Origin: Blastococcus sp. TF02-8
GTDB taxonomy: Bacteria; Actinomycetota; Actinomycetes; Mycobacteriales; Geodermatophilaceae
Direction of reading: 5' to 3'
DNA length: 64,000 nt
NCBI RefSeq assembly: GCF_003319175.1
Contig: NZ_QOHK01000001.1
Span: 806,001 to 870,000 of the forward strand
The notes under the pieces were generated by a model. It worked only from the letters and a program-made list of their open reading frames with translations. It did no database searches and had not been told where the DNA came from. Positions within the stretch are counted from its first letter, which is position 1. Every line of letters begins with the position of its first letter. Shown piece after piece: positions 1-8,497 of the stretch. The translations under genes and the position numbers were made by a program.

Positions 1-342
1 CTGCCACCCCCGCCGGCCGGGGTGCGCCCCGACTCCTTCGCAGGGCGGTTCGCCTCGCTGTGGGGACTGCTGGACGTCGCCGAGCTCGGCGGCCGGCTGG
101 TGCTGCTGCGACCCACCGCGCCGGACCCGCTGCCCACGGTCGAGGAGCTGCAGATCGTCGACGCCGACACCCTCCGTGTGGCGGCGCAGCCGGGCTTCGG
201 CGCCTCCGGCGAGGCGGTGCCGGTGGAGCGGGACCCGACCGGGCGCGTGGTGTCGCTGCGCCTGGCCGGGGTGACCAGTGTGCCCGTCGAGGAGTTCCTG
301 CCCCGCAGGTCGGCGATGACCCGGATGGGCCGGGGCGGGTAG
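1..342 (+). CDS. C-terminal part of a probable serine hydrolase (beta-lactamase family)
   Basis: The reading frame is open from the first base of the window, so the gene begins upstream and only its last 113 codons are present. It ends at TAG, one base before the stop of the opposing alpha/beta hydrolase. The visible part is a beta-rich tail with a phrase like LGGRLVLLRPTAPDP, then alternating short strands and a final VPVEEFLPR. This resembles the C-terminal beta-barrel extension that follows the catalytic domain in many actinobacterial beta-lactamase-related serine hydrolases (peptidase S12 type). No catalytic motif is in view, so the family call rests on resemblance of the tail only. It could be another enzyme with a similar C-terminal barrel. 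Confidence 0.45.
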   Translation: MPPPPAGVRPDSFAGRFASLWGLLDVAELGGRLVLLRPTAPDPLPTVEELQIVDADTLRVAAQPGFGASGEAVPVERDPTGRVVSLRLAGVTSVPVEEFLPRRSAMTRMGRGG

Positions 343-343
343 C

Positions 344-1216
344 TCAGCGGGCGGGCACGACCCGCTCCAGCCAGGCGAGCAGGTCGGCGACGACCTCGGC
401 CCGGTTGGTCTCGTTGAACACCTCGTGCCGCGCGCCCGGGTAGGCCCTCAGCGTCACGTCGGTCAGCCCGGTCTCCTGCAGCCGCTGCACCAGGGCCTGC
501 ACCAGGGCGAGCTGACCGCTCAGCGGGTCGGCGTCCCCGACGACCACGTACACCGGCAGGTCGGGACGGATGCCGCGGAGCCGCTCGGGGTCGGCGACCT
601 GCCGCGCGGAGACGAACATCTGCTTGTTGTCCGGCGCCGACAGGCCGAAGCCGCAGCGCGGATCGGCGACGTAGGCGTCGACCTGGGACTCGTCGCGGGA
701 GAGCCAGTCGTAGTCGGTACGGGCGGGTGCGAACGGCGCGTTGAAGGCCGAGAGGTCGGTCGGCCCGTCGAGATCGAGGGCGGGCTCGAGCAGGTCCAGC
801 GTGGTGGTACCGCTGAGCACGAGCCCGGCGAGCTCCCGGCTGGAGTCGAGCACGTACTGCTGGGCGGCGAAGGAGCCCATGCTGTGGCCGAGCAGCACCA
901 GCGGGAGGTCGGGGTGGTCGGCGCGCGCCAGCTCGCTCACCCGGCCGATGTCGCGCACCAGCTCGTCCCAGCCGCCGGGGCCGAGCTCGCCCTGGCGCCC
1001 GTCGGCCGCGGTGGCACCGTGCCCGCGGTGGTCCTGGCCGATCACGACGAAGCCGGCCCCGGTCAGGTTCGCGGCGAGCGGCTCGTAGCGGAGGAGGTGC
1101 TCCCCCATGCCGTGCGTGAGCTGCACGATCCCGCGCGGCGGGCCGGCCGGGTCCCACCGGTAGACGGTCACCGGGACGTCGTGCGCGGAACGGACCTCGA
1201 GGATCTGCGGTGCCAT
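344..1216 (-). CDS. Alpha/beta hydrolase, monoacylglycerol-lipase/lysophospholipase type
   Basis: A 290-residue serine hydrolase of the Hydrolase_4 (lysophospholipase/monoacylglycerol lipase) family, probably cytoplasmic because no signal peptide or membrane segment is seen. HGMGEH at about residues 35-40 is the oxyanion region, GHSMGS at 110-115 places the nucleophile at Ser112, GDADPLSG near 227-234 supplies the acidic residue, and His264 in GARHEVFNE completes the triad. The length is normal for the family. The ATG is preceded by no Shine-Dalgarno but by TAGCCT six bases upstream, so the mRNA is probably leaderless. It converges on the partial hydrolase at the window edge. The substrate, probably a lipid monoester, cannot be told from sequence. 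Confidence 0.85.
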   Translation of the reverse strand: MAPQILEVRSAHDVPVTVYRWDPAGPPRGIVQLTHGMGEHLLRYEPLAANLTGAGFVVIGQDHRGHGATAADGRQGELGPGGWDELVRDIGRVSELARADHPDLPLVLLGHSMGSFAAQQYVLDSSRELAGLVLSGTTTLDLLEPALDLDGPTDLSAFNAPFAPARTDYDWLSRDESQVDAYVADPRCGFGLSAPDNKQMFVSARQVADPERLRGIRPDLPVYVVVGDADPLSGQLALVQALVQRLQETGLTDVTLRAYPGARHEVFNETNRAEVVADLLAWLERVVPAR

Positions 1217-1222
1217 GAGCGG

Positions 1223-1228
1223 AGGCTA
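1223..1228 (-). promoter_or_regulatory. Probable -10 box (TAGCCT) for a leaderless mRNA
   Basis: TAGCCT on the minus strand ends six bases before the hydrolase ATG. That puts the expected transcription start at or next to the start codon, and there is no purine-rich ribosome binding site. Confidence 0.5.
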
Positions 1229-1275
1229 GAACGGGGCCGGCGCCGCCGCCTCTCCCCGGCGGCGGCGCCGACGTC

Positions 1276-1866
1276 TCAGTCGCCCGGCTCCTCGGCGGGG
1301 TCGCGCGGCCCGTGGCCGGGGCCATCGCCGTCGCCATCGCCATCGCCATCGCCGTCGCCGCGCGCCGGGCGGGCGCTGTTCACCCGGTCGGTGACCCGCT
1401 GCTCGACGTCGGCGAGCCGCTGGTCGGCCTCGTCCTGCGTGAGCCGGCGGTCCTCGACGGCCTGGGCGATGTGGTCCTTCTCCGCCTGGACCAGCGCCGC
1501 GACGAGATCGTCCACCGCGACACCCCGGTCCTCGGCGACCTGGGCGAGGGTGGTGCCATCGGGCTCCAGCGCGGTGCGCAGCTCGTCCTCGGTCATCCCC
1601 AGGGCCGCGGCCGCCTCGTCGAGGCCGGGACCTCCACCGTGGTGCCCGCCGCGGCCGATGCCGGCCTCGCTGAGCGTCGTCGCCACCTCGTCGGCCTGGT
1701 CCTGGGTGAGGGAGCCGTCGTCGACCAGTCCGGCCAGGGCGTCGGTGATCCGCTGGACCGCCGACGCCGGGGCGTCGTCGGTCGCCGCCAGGGCGGGTAC
1801 CGCGACGGCGAGACCGGTCAGCCCGAGGACCCCGGCGGTGGTCACCACGATCAGTTTTCTGCGCAC
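1276..1866 (-). CDS. Secreted hypothetical protein with acidic Asp-Gly tail
   Basis: A 196-residue exported protein of unknown function. The start is the GTG at 1866, chosen because GAAGGAG sits five bases upstream and the protein then opens with a signal peptide: basic RRK, hydrophobic core, cleavage near ALA|ATDDA (about residue 28). The mature part is helical and acidic, with repeated segments such as LTQDQADEVATTL and RRLTQDEADQRL. These resemble short helical modules in actinobacterial secreted proteins annotated as hypothetical or SipW-like. It ends in a run of Asp-Gly pairs and a Pro/Glu tail. It follows the ABC ATPase gene on the same strand after about 118 bases. Calcium or cell-wall binding by the tail is only a guess. 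Confidence 0.7.
   Translation of the reverse strand: MRRKLIVVTTAGVLGLTGLAVAVPALAATDDAPASAVQRITDALAGLVDDGSLTQDQADEVATTLSEAGIGRGGHHGGGPGLDEAAAALGMTEDELRTALEPDGTTLAQVAEDRGVAVDDLVAALVQAEKDHIAQAVEDRRLTQDEADQRLADVEQRVTDRVNSARPARGDGDGDGDGDGDGPGHGPRDPAEEPGD
1321..1359. repeat. Hexanucleotide microsatellite (GCCRTC)n
   Basis: About six and a half copies of GCCATC or GCCGTC in tandem encode the Asp-Gly run of the secreted protein on the minus strand. The unit is in frame, so copy-number change would lengthen or shorten the tail without breaking the gene. Confidence 0.85.
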
Positions 1867-1984
1867 GCACGCTCCTTCGTCCGGGCCGAGGTGGTCCCCG
1901 GCCGTGGAGGAGCGAGCGTGCTTGCCGCGCCTGTGACGGCGCTGTGCCGGAGGCACGGGGTTCCTGTGCGTCCGACGGTGCGAC

Positions 1985-3059
1985 TCAGCCCTCGAGCCGA
2001 TGACCGCCCACCGCGTCGAACAGGTGCACCCGGGCCGGATCTGGTCTGACGTGCAGGAGCTCACCCTTCGCGGGCGGCCGACGGGCATCCACCCGCACGG
2101 TCATCGGCACCTCGTCGGCGCCGATCCGCGCGCGGCCGTACACGTACGCGTCGGCCCCGAGCTCCTCGACGACGTCGACCTCCAGCGGCAGCCCGTGCGA
2201 GCCGACCTCGAGGTCCTCCGGGCGGACACCCAGGACGACCGTGCCGCCCGCGGCCGCGACCGCCGCGCGGGGGACGGGGTGCAGGAGCTCCCCCAGCCGC
2301 ACCCCGCCGTCCACGACCGGGGCACTGACCAGGTTCATCGCCGGCGAGCCGAGGAAGCCCGCGACGAAGGAGTTGACCGGGCGGTCGTACAGCTCCCGAG
2401 GGCTGCCGACCTGCATGAGGACACCGTCCTTGAGCACGGCCACGCGGTCGCCCATCGTCATCGCCTCGACCTGGTCGTGGGTGACGTAGACGGTGGTGAC
2501 CCCCAGACGGGCCTGCAGCTGGGCGATCTGGGTGCGGGTCTGCACGCGCAGCTTGGCGTCGAGGTTGGACAGCGGCTCGTCCATGAGGAACACCTGGGGC
2601 TTGCGGACGATCGCGCGGCCCATCGCGACCCGCTGGCGCTGACCGCCCGAGAGGGCCTTCGGCCGCCGGTCGAGGAAGGACTCCAGGTCGAGGACCCGTG
2701 CGGCCTCGCCCACCCGCGACCGGATCTCCTCCTTGGGCACCCCGGCGATCCGCAGCGCGAACCCCATGTTCTCCGCCACGGTCATGTGCGGGTAGAGGGC
2801 GTAGTTCTGGAACACCATCGCGATGTCCCGGTCCTTGGGTGCGGCGTCGGTGACGTCCCGGTCCCCGATCAGCACCCGGCCGTCCGTGACGTCCTCCACG
2901 GCCGGCCAGCATGCGCAGCGACGTCGACTTGCCGCAGCCCGACGGGCCGACCAGGACGAGGAACTCGCCGTCCTCCACGGCCAGGTCGAGGGCGTCGACG
3001 GCGGGCCGGCCGCTGCCCGCGTAGGAGCAGCTCGCGCGCTCGTAGGTCACGGTCGCCAT
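1985..3059 (-). pseudogene. Sugar ABC transporter ATPase (MsiK/UgpC/MalK type), broken by a +1 frameshift
   Basis: The gene should encode a ~357-residue ATPase energising carbohydrate importers; in actinobacteria one MsiK commonly serves several sugar permeases. The ATG at 3059 follows AGGAGG seven bases upstream. The first 53 codons read normally through Walker [10 protein letters not shown] (residues 38-46) to RMLAG. The frame is then lost at bases 2900-2899 and resumes one base later as [15 protein letters not shown]. The second frame carries the Q-loop, the signature [13 protein letters not shown], Walker [13 protein letters not shown], the switch His in YVTHDQ and a C-terminal TOBE-like regulatory domain. 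Total length is 3n+1, so removing one base restores a complete protein. The downstream part is undamaged, which suggests a very recent mutation or an assembly error. It diverges from the amino-sugar hexosaminidase gene. Confidence 0.85.
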
Positions 3060-3289
3060 CAGGGGCCTCCTGCGCTCGCACCTGCTTCGGGAAATGGTCA
3101 CCCCTCCCATTGTCGCGAGGGGCGGGCGGCAGTGGACCGGACGGATTCACCGCGCCCGGCGAACATACCGAAGAAGGGACTCCGTGCAAAGATCGTCGTC
3201 GCCGCGACGAGCACCACGCGGAACCCATCAGGAATGGCGACGAGCCGGTCGCACAATGCACCACACGACAGGCGGGAATTCGAAGGGCC

Positions 3290-4750
3290 ATGTCAGAACT
3301 CGACCGTCTCGTGAATGCCTGCCTCATGCCCGGGTTCACCGGCACCACGGTGCCGGGCTGGGTGCACGAGGGCCTCGACGGGGGCCTGGCCGGGGTGTGC
3401 CTCTACGGCCAGAACCTCGCCGGGGCGGCGGACCCCGACCGGGTGCCGGCACTCTCCGGCGCCGTCCGGGGAGCGCGGCCCGACGCGCTCGTGGCCCTCG
3501 ACGAGGAGGGCGGTGACGTCACCCGGCTCGAGTACCGCACCGGCAGCAGCCAGCCGGGCAACCTCGCGCTCGGCGTGCTCGACGACGTCGAGGTCACCGC
3601 CGCGGCGGCCGCGGCGATCGGTGGCGCCCTCCGGGAGGCCGGCGTGACCGTCGACCTCGCCCCGTCGGTCGACGTCAACAGCGACAGCCGCAACCCGGTG
3701 ATCGGGGTCCGGAGCTTCGGCGGGGACCCGGACCTGGTGAGCCGGCACGGTGCCGCCTGGATCCGCGGCCTCCAGTCCACCGGCGTCGCGGCCACGGCCA
3801 AGCACTTCCCCGGCCACGGGGCGACCACCGTCGACTCGCACCTGGGACTGCCGGTCATCGACGCCGACGAGGACACGTTCCGGTCCCGCGACCTGCCGCC
3901 CTTCGCCGCGGCCGTCGCTGCCGGGGTGCGCCTGGTGATGACCTCCCACGTCGTGTTCACCGCACTCGACCCCCAGCCGGCCACCCTGAGCCGGCGTCTG
4001 CTGGGAGACCTGCTGCGCGGCGAGCTGGGCTTCACCGGGGTCGTGGTCACCGACGCCCTGGACATGGCCGGGGTGCGGGCCGCCCACGGCATCCCAGGGG
4101 CCGCTGCGCTCTCCCTGGCAGCGGGGGCCGACCTGCTGCTGGTGGGCGCGGAGGACGGCGAGCAGCACTGCGCGGCGATCCGGGCCGCCGTCGCCGACCA
4201 CGTCCGGGCCGGGCTGCTCCCCGAGGCGCGGCTGCACGAGGCGGCGGAGCGCGTCGCCGACCTCCGCCGCGAACTGTCGGCACGGTCCGCGTGGGACCCG
4301 GTCCCGGTCGCGTCCGACGTCGGCAGCAGGTCCGCCCGCGGCGCGCTGCGGCTGCGGAGCGTGCTCCCCCTGGCCGGTCCGGCGCTGGTCGTGGAGCTGC
4401 GAGGGGAGACCAACATGGCAGTGGGCGACGCCCGCTGGAGCCTGGCCGAGCCGCTCGGAGAGCTCGGCCGGCTGCACGAGCTCGTGACGGTGACGGCCGC
4501 CGGCCCGCCCGCCGACGACGTCCTCGCGCGGGCCGGGACGCGGCCCGTCGTCGTCGCGGTGCGCGACGCCTACCGCACCCCCTGGCAGGAACGGTGGCTG
4601 CGCCGGGCGGTCGAGCGGAGGCCCGACACCGTGACCGTGGCCCTCGGCATGCCCGACGACCTCGGCCTGGTGAACGGTCCGGCCGTGGCCACCCACGGTG
4701 CCTCGCGCGCGTGCACGCGCGCCGCGGCCGAGGCGCTGTCCGGCCGATGA
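3290..4750 (+). CDS. Glycoside hydrolase family 3 beta-N-acetylhexosaminidase (NagZ-like)
   Basis: A 486-residue enzyme expected to release terminal beta-GlcNAc from chitobiose-type or muropeptide-derived oligosaccharides. KHFPGHG at 171-177 followed by DSH at 182-184 is the NagZ hallmark loop carrying the catalytic His, and TDALDM places the aspartate nucleophile at about residue 255. No signal peptide is present, so it should act in the cytoplasm on imported sugar. The C-terminal ~150 residues form an additional domain beyond the catalytic barrel. The ATG at 3290 has a weak upstream GAAGGG. Its stop overlaps the nagA start as ATGA, so the two are translationally coupled. It diverges from the sugar ATPase across 230 bases that must contain both promoters. 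Confidence 0.88.
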   Translation: MSELDRLVNACLMPGFTGTTVPGWVHEGLDGGLAGVCLYGQNLAGAADPDRVPALSGAVRGARPDALVALDEEGGDVTRLEYRTGSSQPGNLALGVLDDVEVTAAAAAAIGGALREAGVTVDLAPSVDVNSDSRNPVIGVRSFGGDPDLVSRHGAAWIRGLQSTGVAATAKHFPGHGATTVDSHLGLPVIDADEDTFRSRDLPPFAAAVAAGVRLVMTSHVVFTALDPQPATLSRRLLGDLLRGELGFTGVVVTDALDMAGVRAAHGIPGAAALSLAAGADLLLVGAEDGEQHCAAIRAAVADHVRAGLLPEARLHEAAERVADLRRELSARSAWDPVPVASDVGSRSARGALRLRSVLPLAGPALVVELRGETNMAVGDARWSLAEPLGELGRLHELVTVTAAGPPADDVLARAGTRPVVVAVRDAYRTPWQERWLRRAVERRPDTVTVALGMPDDLGLVNGPAVATHGASRACTRAAAEALSGR

Positions 4751-5883
4751 CGACCCTGCTGCGCAACGCCCGGCTGCTGGACGCCGACGGTCACGCGGAC
4801 CGCTCGTGGGTGCTCTTCGACGGGGACCGCATCGCCGCGACCGGGACCGGCCCGGGACCGGGCGCCACCCGCGTGGTGGACCTCGACGGCGCCCGGCTCA
4901 CCCCCGGCTTCGTCGACCTCCACGTGCACGGGGGCGGCGGCCACGCGGCCGAGGAGGGGCCCGACGGCATCCGGGCCGCACTGGACGCGCACCGCGCCCA
5001 CGGCACCACGCGCTCCCTGGTGAGCCTGGTCAGCGCTCCGCTCGACGACCTCGCGGGCTCGCTCGCCGAGATCGCCGCGCTGACCGACCGGGATCCCCTC
5101 GTCCTGGGTGCGCACCTGGAAGGGCCCTTCCTCGCGGCCGGGCGCTGCGGGGCGCACGACCCGGCGCAGCTGCGCACCCCGTCGGAGAAGGCCGTCGACC
5201 GGCTGGTCGCCGCCGGCCACGGCACGCTGCGCCAGGTGACCCTCGCCCCGGAGCTGCCGGGCGCGCTGGACGCCGTCCGTCGGTTCGTCGCTGCCGGCGT
5301 CACCGTGGCGGTGGGCCACACCGACGCCGACATGGCGCTCACCGCCCGCGCCTTCGACGCCGGCGCCCGGCTGCTCACGCACGCCTTCAACGCGATGCCG
5401 GGGCTCGGTCACCGCGCCCCGGGACCGGTCGGCGCCGCCCTCGCCGACCCCCGCGTCGTCCTCGAGCTCGTGCTCGACGGCCACCACGTGCACCCTGCGG
5501 TCGCCGGCGTGCTGTTCGCCGCGGCGCCCGGGCGGATCGCCCTGGTCAGCGACGCGATGGCCGCCGCCGGCGCCGGGGACGGCCGGTACCGGCTGGGCGG
5601 GGCCGACGTCGAGGTGCGGGACGGCCGCGCGGAGCTCGCCGGGACCGCCACGCTCGCCGGGTCCACCCTCACGCTCGATCGCGCCCTCCGCCACGCGGTC
5701 ATCGAGCTCGGCCTGGACCCGGTGGCCGCGGTGACCGCCCTGACGTCGACCCCGGCGCGCGCGCTCGGTCTGCAGGACCGGATGGGGCGGCTGGCCCCCG
5801 GTCACGTCGCCGACGCCGTCGTCCTGGACGACGACTGGACCGTGCGGCAGGTGTGGGCGGCCGGTCGGCCCCTCCCCCGGTGA
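4747..5883 (+). CDS. nagA: N-acetylglucosamine-6-phosphate deacetylase
   Basis: A 378-residue amidohydrolase converting GlcNAc-6-phosphate to glucosamine-6-phosphate and acetate. The metal ligands and active site are visible in order: HVHGGGG (His59, His61), HLEGPF with the metal-binding Glu125, VGHTDAD (His191), THAFNAM (His212) and the catalytic Asp in LVSDAMAAAG (about 269). Length is typical of NagA. The start ATG lies inside the stop of the hexosaminidase (ATGA), so the two are co-translated. It meets nagB head-on with no intergenic base between the two stop codons. The product is the substrate of the facing nagB, giving one continuous catabolic route across the two convergent operons. 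Confidence 0.95.
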   Translation: MTTLLRNARLLDADGHADRSWVLFDGDRIAATGTGPGPGATRVVDLDGARLTPGFVDLHVHGGGGHAAEEGPDGIRAALDAHRAHGTTRSLVSLVSAPLDDLAGSLAEIAALTDRDPLVLGAHLEGPFLAAGRCGAHDPAQLRTPSEKAVDRLVAAGHGTLRQVTLAPELPGALDAVRRFVAAGVTVAVGHTDADMALTARAFDAGARLLTHAFNAMPGLGHRAPGPVGAALADPRVVLELVLDGHHVHPAVAGVLFAAAPGRIALVSDAMAAAGAGDGRYRLGGADVEVRDGRAELAGTATLAGSTLTLDRALRHAVIELGLDPVAAVTALTSTPARALGLQDRMGRLAPGHVADAVVLDDDWTVRQVWAAGRPLPR

Positions 5884-6666
5884 TCAGCCGCGCTGCCACT
5901 CCGGCTTGTGCGCCCAGGTGTGCCGGTAGTAGTCGACGAGTCGCAGCCGGGACGCGGCCGCCTCGTCGACGTACACCCCAGCCCGGGGGTGCAGCTGCAG
6001 CACCGACGCGGGGCACATGCTGCTGAGCGGACCCTCGACGGCGGCGGCCACGGCGTCGGCCTTCGCCTCCCCCTGCGCGACGAGCACGAGCTCGCGGGCC
6101 TCCAGGATGGTGCCCAGCCCCTGGGTGAGGCAGTGCGTCGGCACCTCGTCGCTGCTCCCGAAGAAGCGCGCGTTGTCGGCACGAGTGCGCGGGGCGAGGG
6201 TCTTGACCCGGGTCCGGGAGGCGAGTGAGGACGTGGGCTCGTTGAAGCCGATGTGCCCGTTGGCGCCGATGCCGAGGATCTGCACGTCGATGCCCCCGGC
6301 GTCCCGGATCGCCCGCTCGTAGGCCTCGGCCGCGGCACGGAGGTCGGCGGCACGGCCGTCGGGCACGTGCAGCCGCGCCGGGTCCAGGTGCAGCGGCGCG
6401 GTGACCGTCCGCCGGATCACCGAGGCGTAGCTCTGGGGGTGCTCGGCGGGCAGCCCGACGTACTCGTCGAGCGCGAAGCCGGTGACGGCCCGGACGTCGA
6501 GCTCCCCGCCCGCGACCCACCGGGCCAGCGTGGCGTAGATGCCCAGCGGCGAGGACCCCGTGGCCAGACCGACCACGGCGTCCCGGCGCCGGCGGATCGC
6601 CGCGGCCACGCGGCTCGCGGCGACCCGGGCGACCTCGTCGGCGTCGGCCAGGACGACGACCTCCAC
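5884..6666 (-). CDS. nagB: Glucosamine-6-phosphate deaminase
   Basis: A 260-residue cytoplasmic enzyme converting glucosamine-6-phosphate to fructose-6-phosphate and ammonia, the entry of amino sugars into glycolysis. LATGSSPLGIY at 34-44 is the phosphate-binding loop, FALDEYVGL at 64-72 carries the catalytic Asp, and GIGANGHIGFNEP at 132-144 carries the catalytic His. The start is taken as the GTG at 6666, two bases after the ROK kinase stop. Longer frames upstream are shadows of the kinase. It is the last gene of the minus-strand repressor-transporter-kinase operon. An upstream G-rich stretch is the only ribosome-binding-site candidate. Confidence 0.95.
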   Translation of the reverse strand: MEVVVLADADEVARVAASRVAAAIRRRRDAVVGLATGSSPLGIYATLARWVAGGELDVRAVTGFALDEYVGLPAEHPQSYASVIRRTVTAPLHLDPARLHVPDGRAADLRAAAEAYERAIRDAGGIDVQILGIGANGHIGFNEPTSSLASRTRVKTLAPRTRADNARFFGSSDEVPTHCLTQGLGTILEARELVLVAQGEAKADAVAAAVEGPLSSMCPASVLQLHPRAGVYVDEAAASRLRLVDYYRHTWAHKPEWQRG

Positions 6667-6668
6667 CC

Positions 6669-7640
6669 CTACACCCCCACGGGGCGCTCGTGACCCGGCG
6701 CGGGGGCGCGCACCGCGAGCGCCGCACCGATGGGCGCGACGGGGACGTCGCGGCTCACCAGCTGCAGCCGTTCGGCGATGCGGAGGCTGCGCAGGAACGG
6801 CGACCCGGCGGCCTGCTGCCGGCTGCGCTCGGCGACGGCCAGCAGCAGCGGCTCGCCGACGTCGGCCACCCCTCCGCCGAGCACCACGTGCTCGACGTCG
6901 CAGGTGAGCACCAGCAGCCGCACCGCCGCGGCCACGGCGTCGGCGAACCCGTCGCGGACGGCCACGGCGCGCGGATCGCCCTCGACCGCCGCCGCGAACA
7001 GGTCCGCGGCGGCGGGCCGGCCGTTGTGCGGGGGCCAGGCGAGGTCCAGGGCGGCGCCGGAGGCGTACAGCTCCAGACAGCCGCGCTGCCCGCACGGACA
7101 GGCCGGGCCGGAGGGCTCGTAGGGCAGGTGGCCGATCTCGCCGGCCGCGCCGTGGCGGCCGCGGCGCAGCTCCCCGCCGAGGAGCAGGCCGGCGGCGACC
7201 CCGGTGCCCAGGGCCAGGAAGGCGAGGTCGCCCGGGAGCCCGAGGACGCGGGCCGCACCGACCGCGGCGACGTTCAGGTCGTTCTCGACCGCGACCGGGA
7301 CCCCACCCAGGCGGGCGCCGAGCAGGGCGGCCAGCTCGACCCCCCGCTCGTCGATGCCCAGGTTGACCGCGAAGGACAGCCGCCCGGTGGCCGGGTCCAC
7401 GAGCCCTGGCACGCCCGCGCCGACGCCCACGAGATCCTCCGGGCGCTTTCCGACCGCCCCGCACAGGCGGCCGACGACGTCGGCGGCGGAGGCCACCACA
7501 CCCTGCGCTCCCGGCAGGGTCGGCACCCGGAGGCTGTGCCGCACCTCGCCCTCCTCGTCGAGCAGCACGCCCAGCACCTTCGTGCCACCGATGTCCAGGC
7601 CGACCGACCACCCGGCCGAGGCGTGGGGTTCCCGCCTCAC
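6669..7640 (-). CDS. ROK-family sugar kinase, probable N-acetylglucosamine kinase
   Basis: A 323-residue cytoplasmic ROK kinase. GLDIGGTK at about residues 14-21 is the phosphate-binding loop, ENDLNVAA contains the catalytic Asp, and CPCGQRGCLELYASG is the zinc-binding ROK signature with four cysteines or equivalents. The GTG start at 7640 overlaps the permease stop as GTGA. Sequence alone does not separate glucokinase from GlcNAc kinase. Placement between a sugar importer and nagB, with nagA and a hexosaminidase opposite, makes phosphorylation of GlcNAc to GlcNAc-6-P the best reading. Without it the pathway would lack the step that feeds NagA. Glucokinase activity is the alternative. Confidence 0.85.
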   Translation of the reverse strand: MRREPHASAGWSVGLDIGGTKVLGVLLDEEGEVRHSLRVPTLPGAQGVVASAADVVGRLCGAVGKRPEDLVGVGAGVPGLVDPATGRLSFAVNLGIDERGVELAALLGARLGGVPVAVENDLNVAAVGAARVLGLPGDLAFLALGTGVAAGLLLGGELRRGRHGAAGEIGHLPYEPSGPACPCGQRGCLELYASGAALDLAWPPHNGRPAAADLFAAAVEGDPRAVAVRDGFADAVAAAVRLLVLTCDVEHVVLGGGVADVGEPLLLAVAERSRQQAAGSPFLRSLRIAERLQLVSRDVPVAPIGAALAVRAPAPGHERPVGV

Positions 7641-8497
7641 CCCTTCACCGCCCCGGCGACCAGCCCGGCGCTCATCCGCCGCTGGACGAACAGGAAGAAG
7701 ACGATGACCGGTACCGAGATCAGGGTGGCGCCGGCCATGACCACCCCCCAGTCGGTCGCCCGGTTGGCCTCGACCAGCCCCTGCAGCCAGAGCGGCAACG
7801 TGCGCTGGTCGGGGTCGGTCATGACCACCAGGGCCAGGGTGTACTCGTTCCACGCCTGGAGGAACCCGTAGACGCCGGAGGCGACCAACCCGGGGGCCAG
7901 CAGCGGGAAGGTGATGCGGAAGAAGGCCGCGGTCCGCGACAGGCCGTCGACCATGGCCGCTTCCTCGAGCTCCAGCGGCACGCCGGTCACGAAGCCCCGG
8001 AGCATCCAGACGGTGAACGGCAGGATCGCCGCCACGTACACGACCGAGAGCCCGGCGACCGCGTTGACCAGGTGCCAGGTGTCGAGCACCTGGTACTGCG
8101 AGATGAACAGCCCCTCGGCGGGGATCATCTGCACGACCAGGATCGTGACGATGAACGGCTTCCTTCCCCGGAACCGGAAACGGCTGATGGCGAGAGCCGC
8201 CAGGAATGCGAAGAGAATGGCGACGGCGAGCGTCAGCAGCGTCACCGAGATCGACACCTGGAATGAGCGGAAGAATGTCGGGTCCGCGAATACCCGACGG
8301 AAGTTCGCGAGGGTTCCGTCGGTCGGGAAGAATGTCGGCTCCGGAGTGCGCAGGCGGTTCGTGGGCAGAAATGCGCTGCTGACCATCCAGTAGATCGGGA
8401 AGACCCACACCAGGGCGACGAGGACCGCGGCCAGCCCCAGCAGCCGCCGGCCGGCGGTGCCGCGGCGGCGCCTCGACCGGGCCGCGACGGCGGTCAC
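7637..8497 (-). CDS. Carbohydrate ABC transporter permease, MalG type
   Basis: A 286-residue inner-membrane permease of the CUT1 sugar importers with six predicted membrane spans. The cytoplasmic EAA loop, which docks the ATPase, reads EEAAMVDGLSRTAAFFRITF. The N terminus is short and basic before the first span (LLGLAAVLVALVWVFP). It starts with GTG at 8497, overlapping the MalF-type permease stop as GTGA, and its own stop overlaps the kinase start the same way. It pairs with the preceding permease to form the heterodimeric channel. No ATPase gene lies in this operon, so it probably relies on the divergent (frameshifted) MsiK-type ATPase or on one encoded elsewhere. Confidence 0.92.
   Translation of the reverse strand: MTAVAARSRRRRGTAGRRLLGLAAVLVALVWVFPIYWMVSSAFLPTNRLRTPEPTFFPTDGTLANFRRVFADPTFFRSFQVSISVTLLTLAVAILFAFLAALAISRFRFRGRKPFIVTILVVQMIPAEGLFISQYQVLDTWHLVNAVAGLSVVYVAAILPFTVWMLRGFVTGVPLELEEAAMVDGLSRTAAFFRITFPLLAPGLVASGVYGFLQAWNEYTLALVVMTDPDQRTLPLWLQGLVEANRATDWGVVMAGATLISVPVIVFFLFVQRRMSAGLVAGAVKG

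Noticed and set aside
1321-1359. Repeat array possibly a CRISPR
   Set aside because: The unit is six bases and lies inside a coding frame; there are no spacers.
2894-2905. Programmed +1 frameshifting in the ATPase gene
   Set aside because: No slippery site or regulatory stop is seen, homologues are single-frame, and two further unrelated genes show the same one-base defect.
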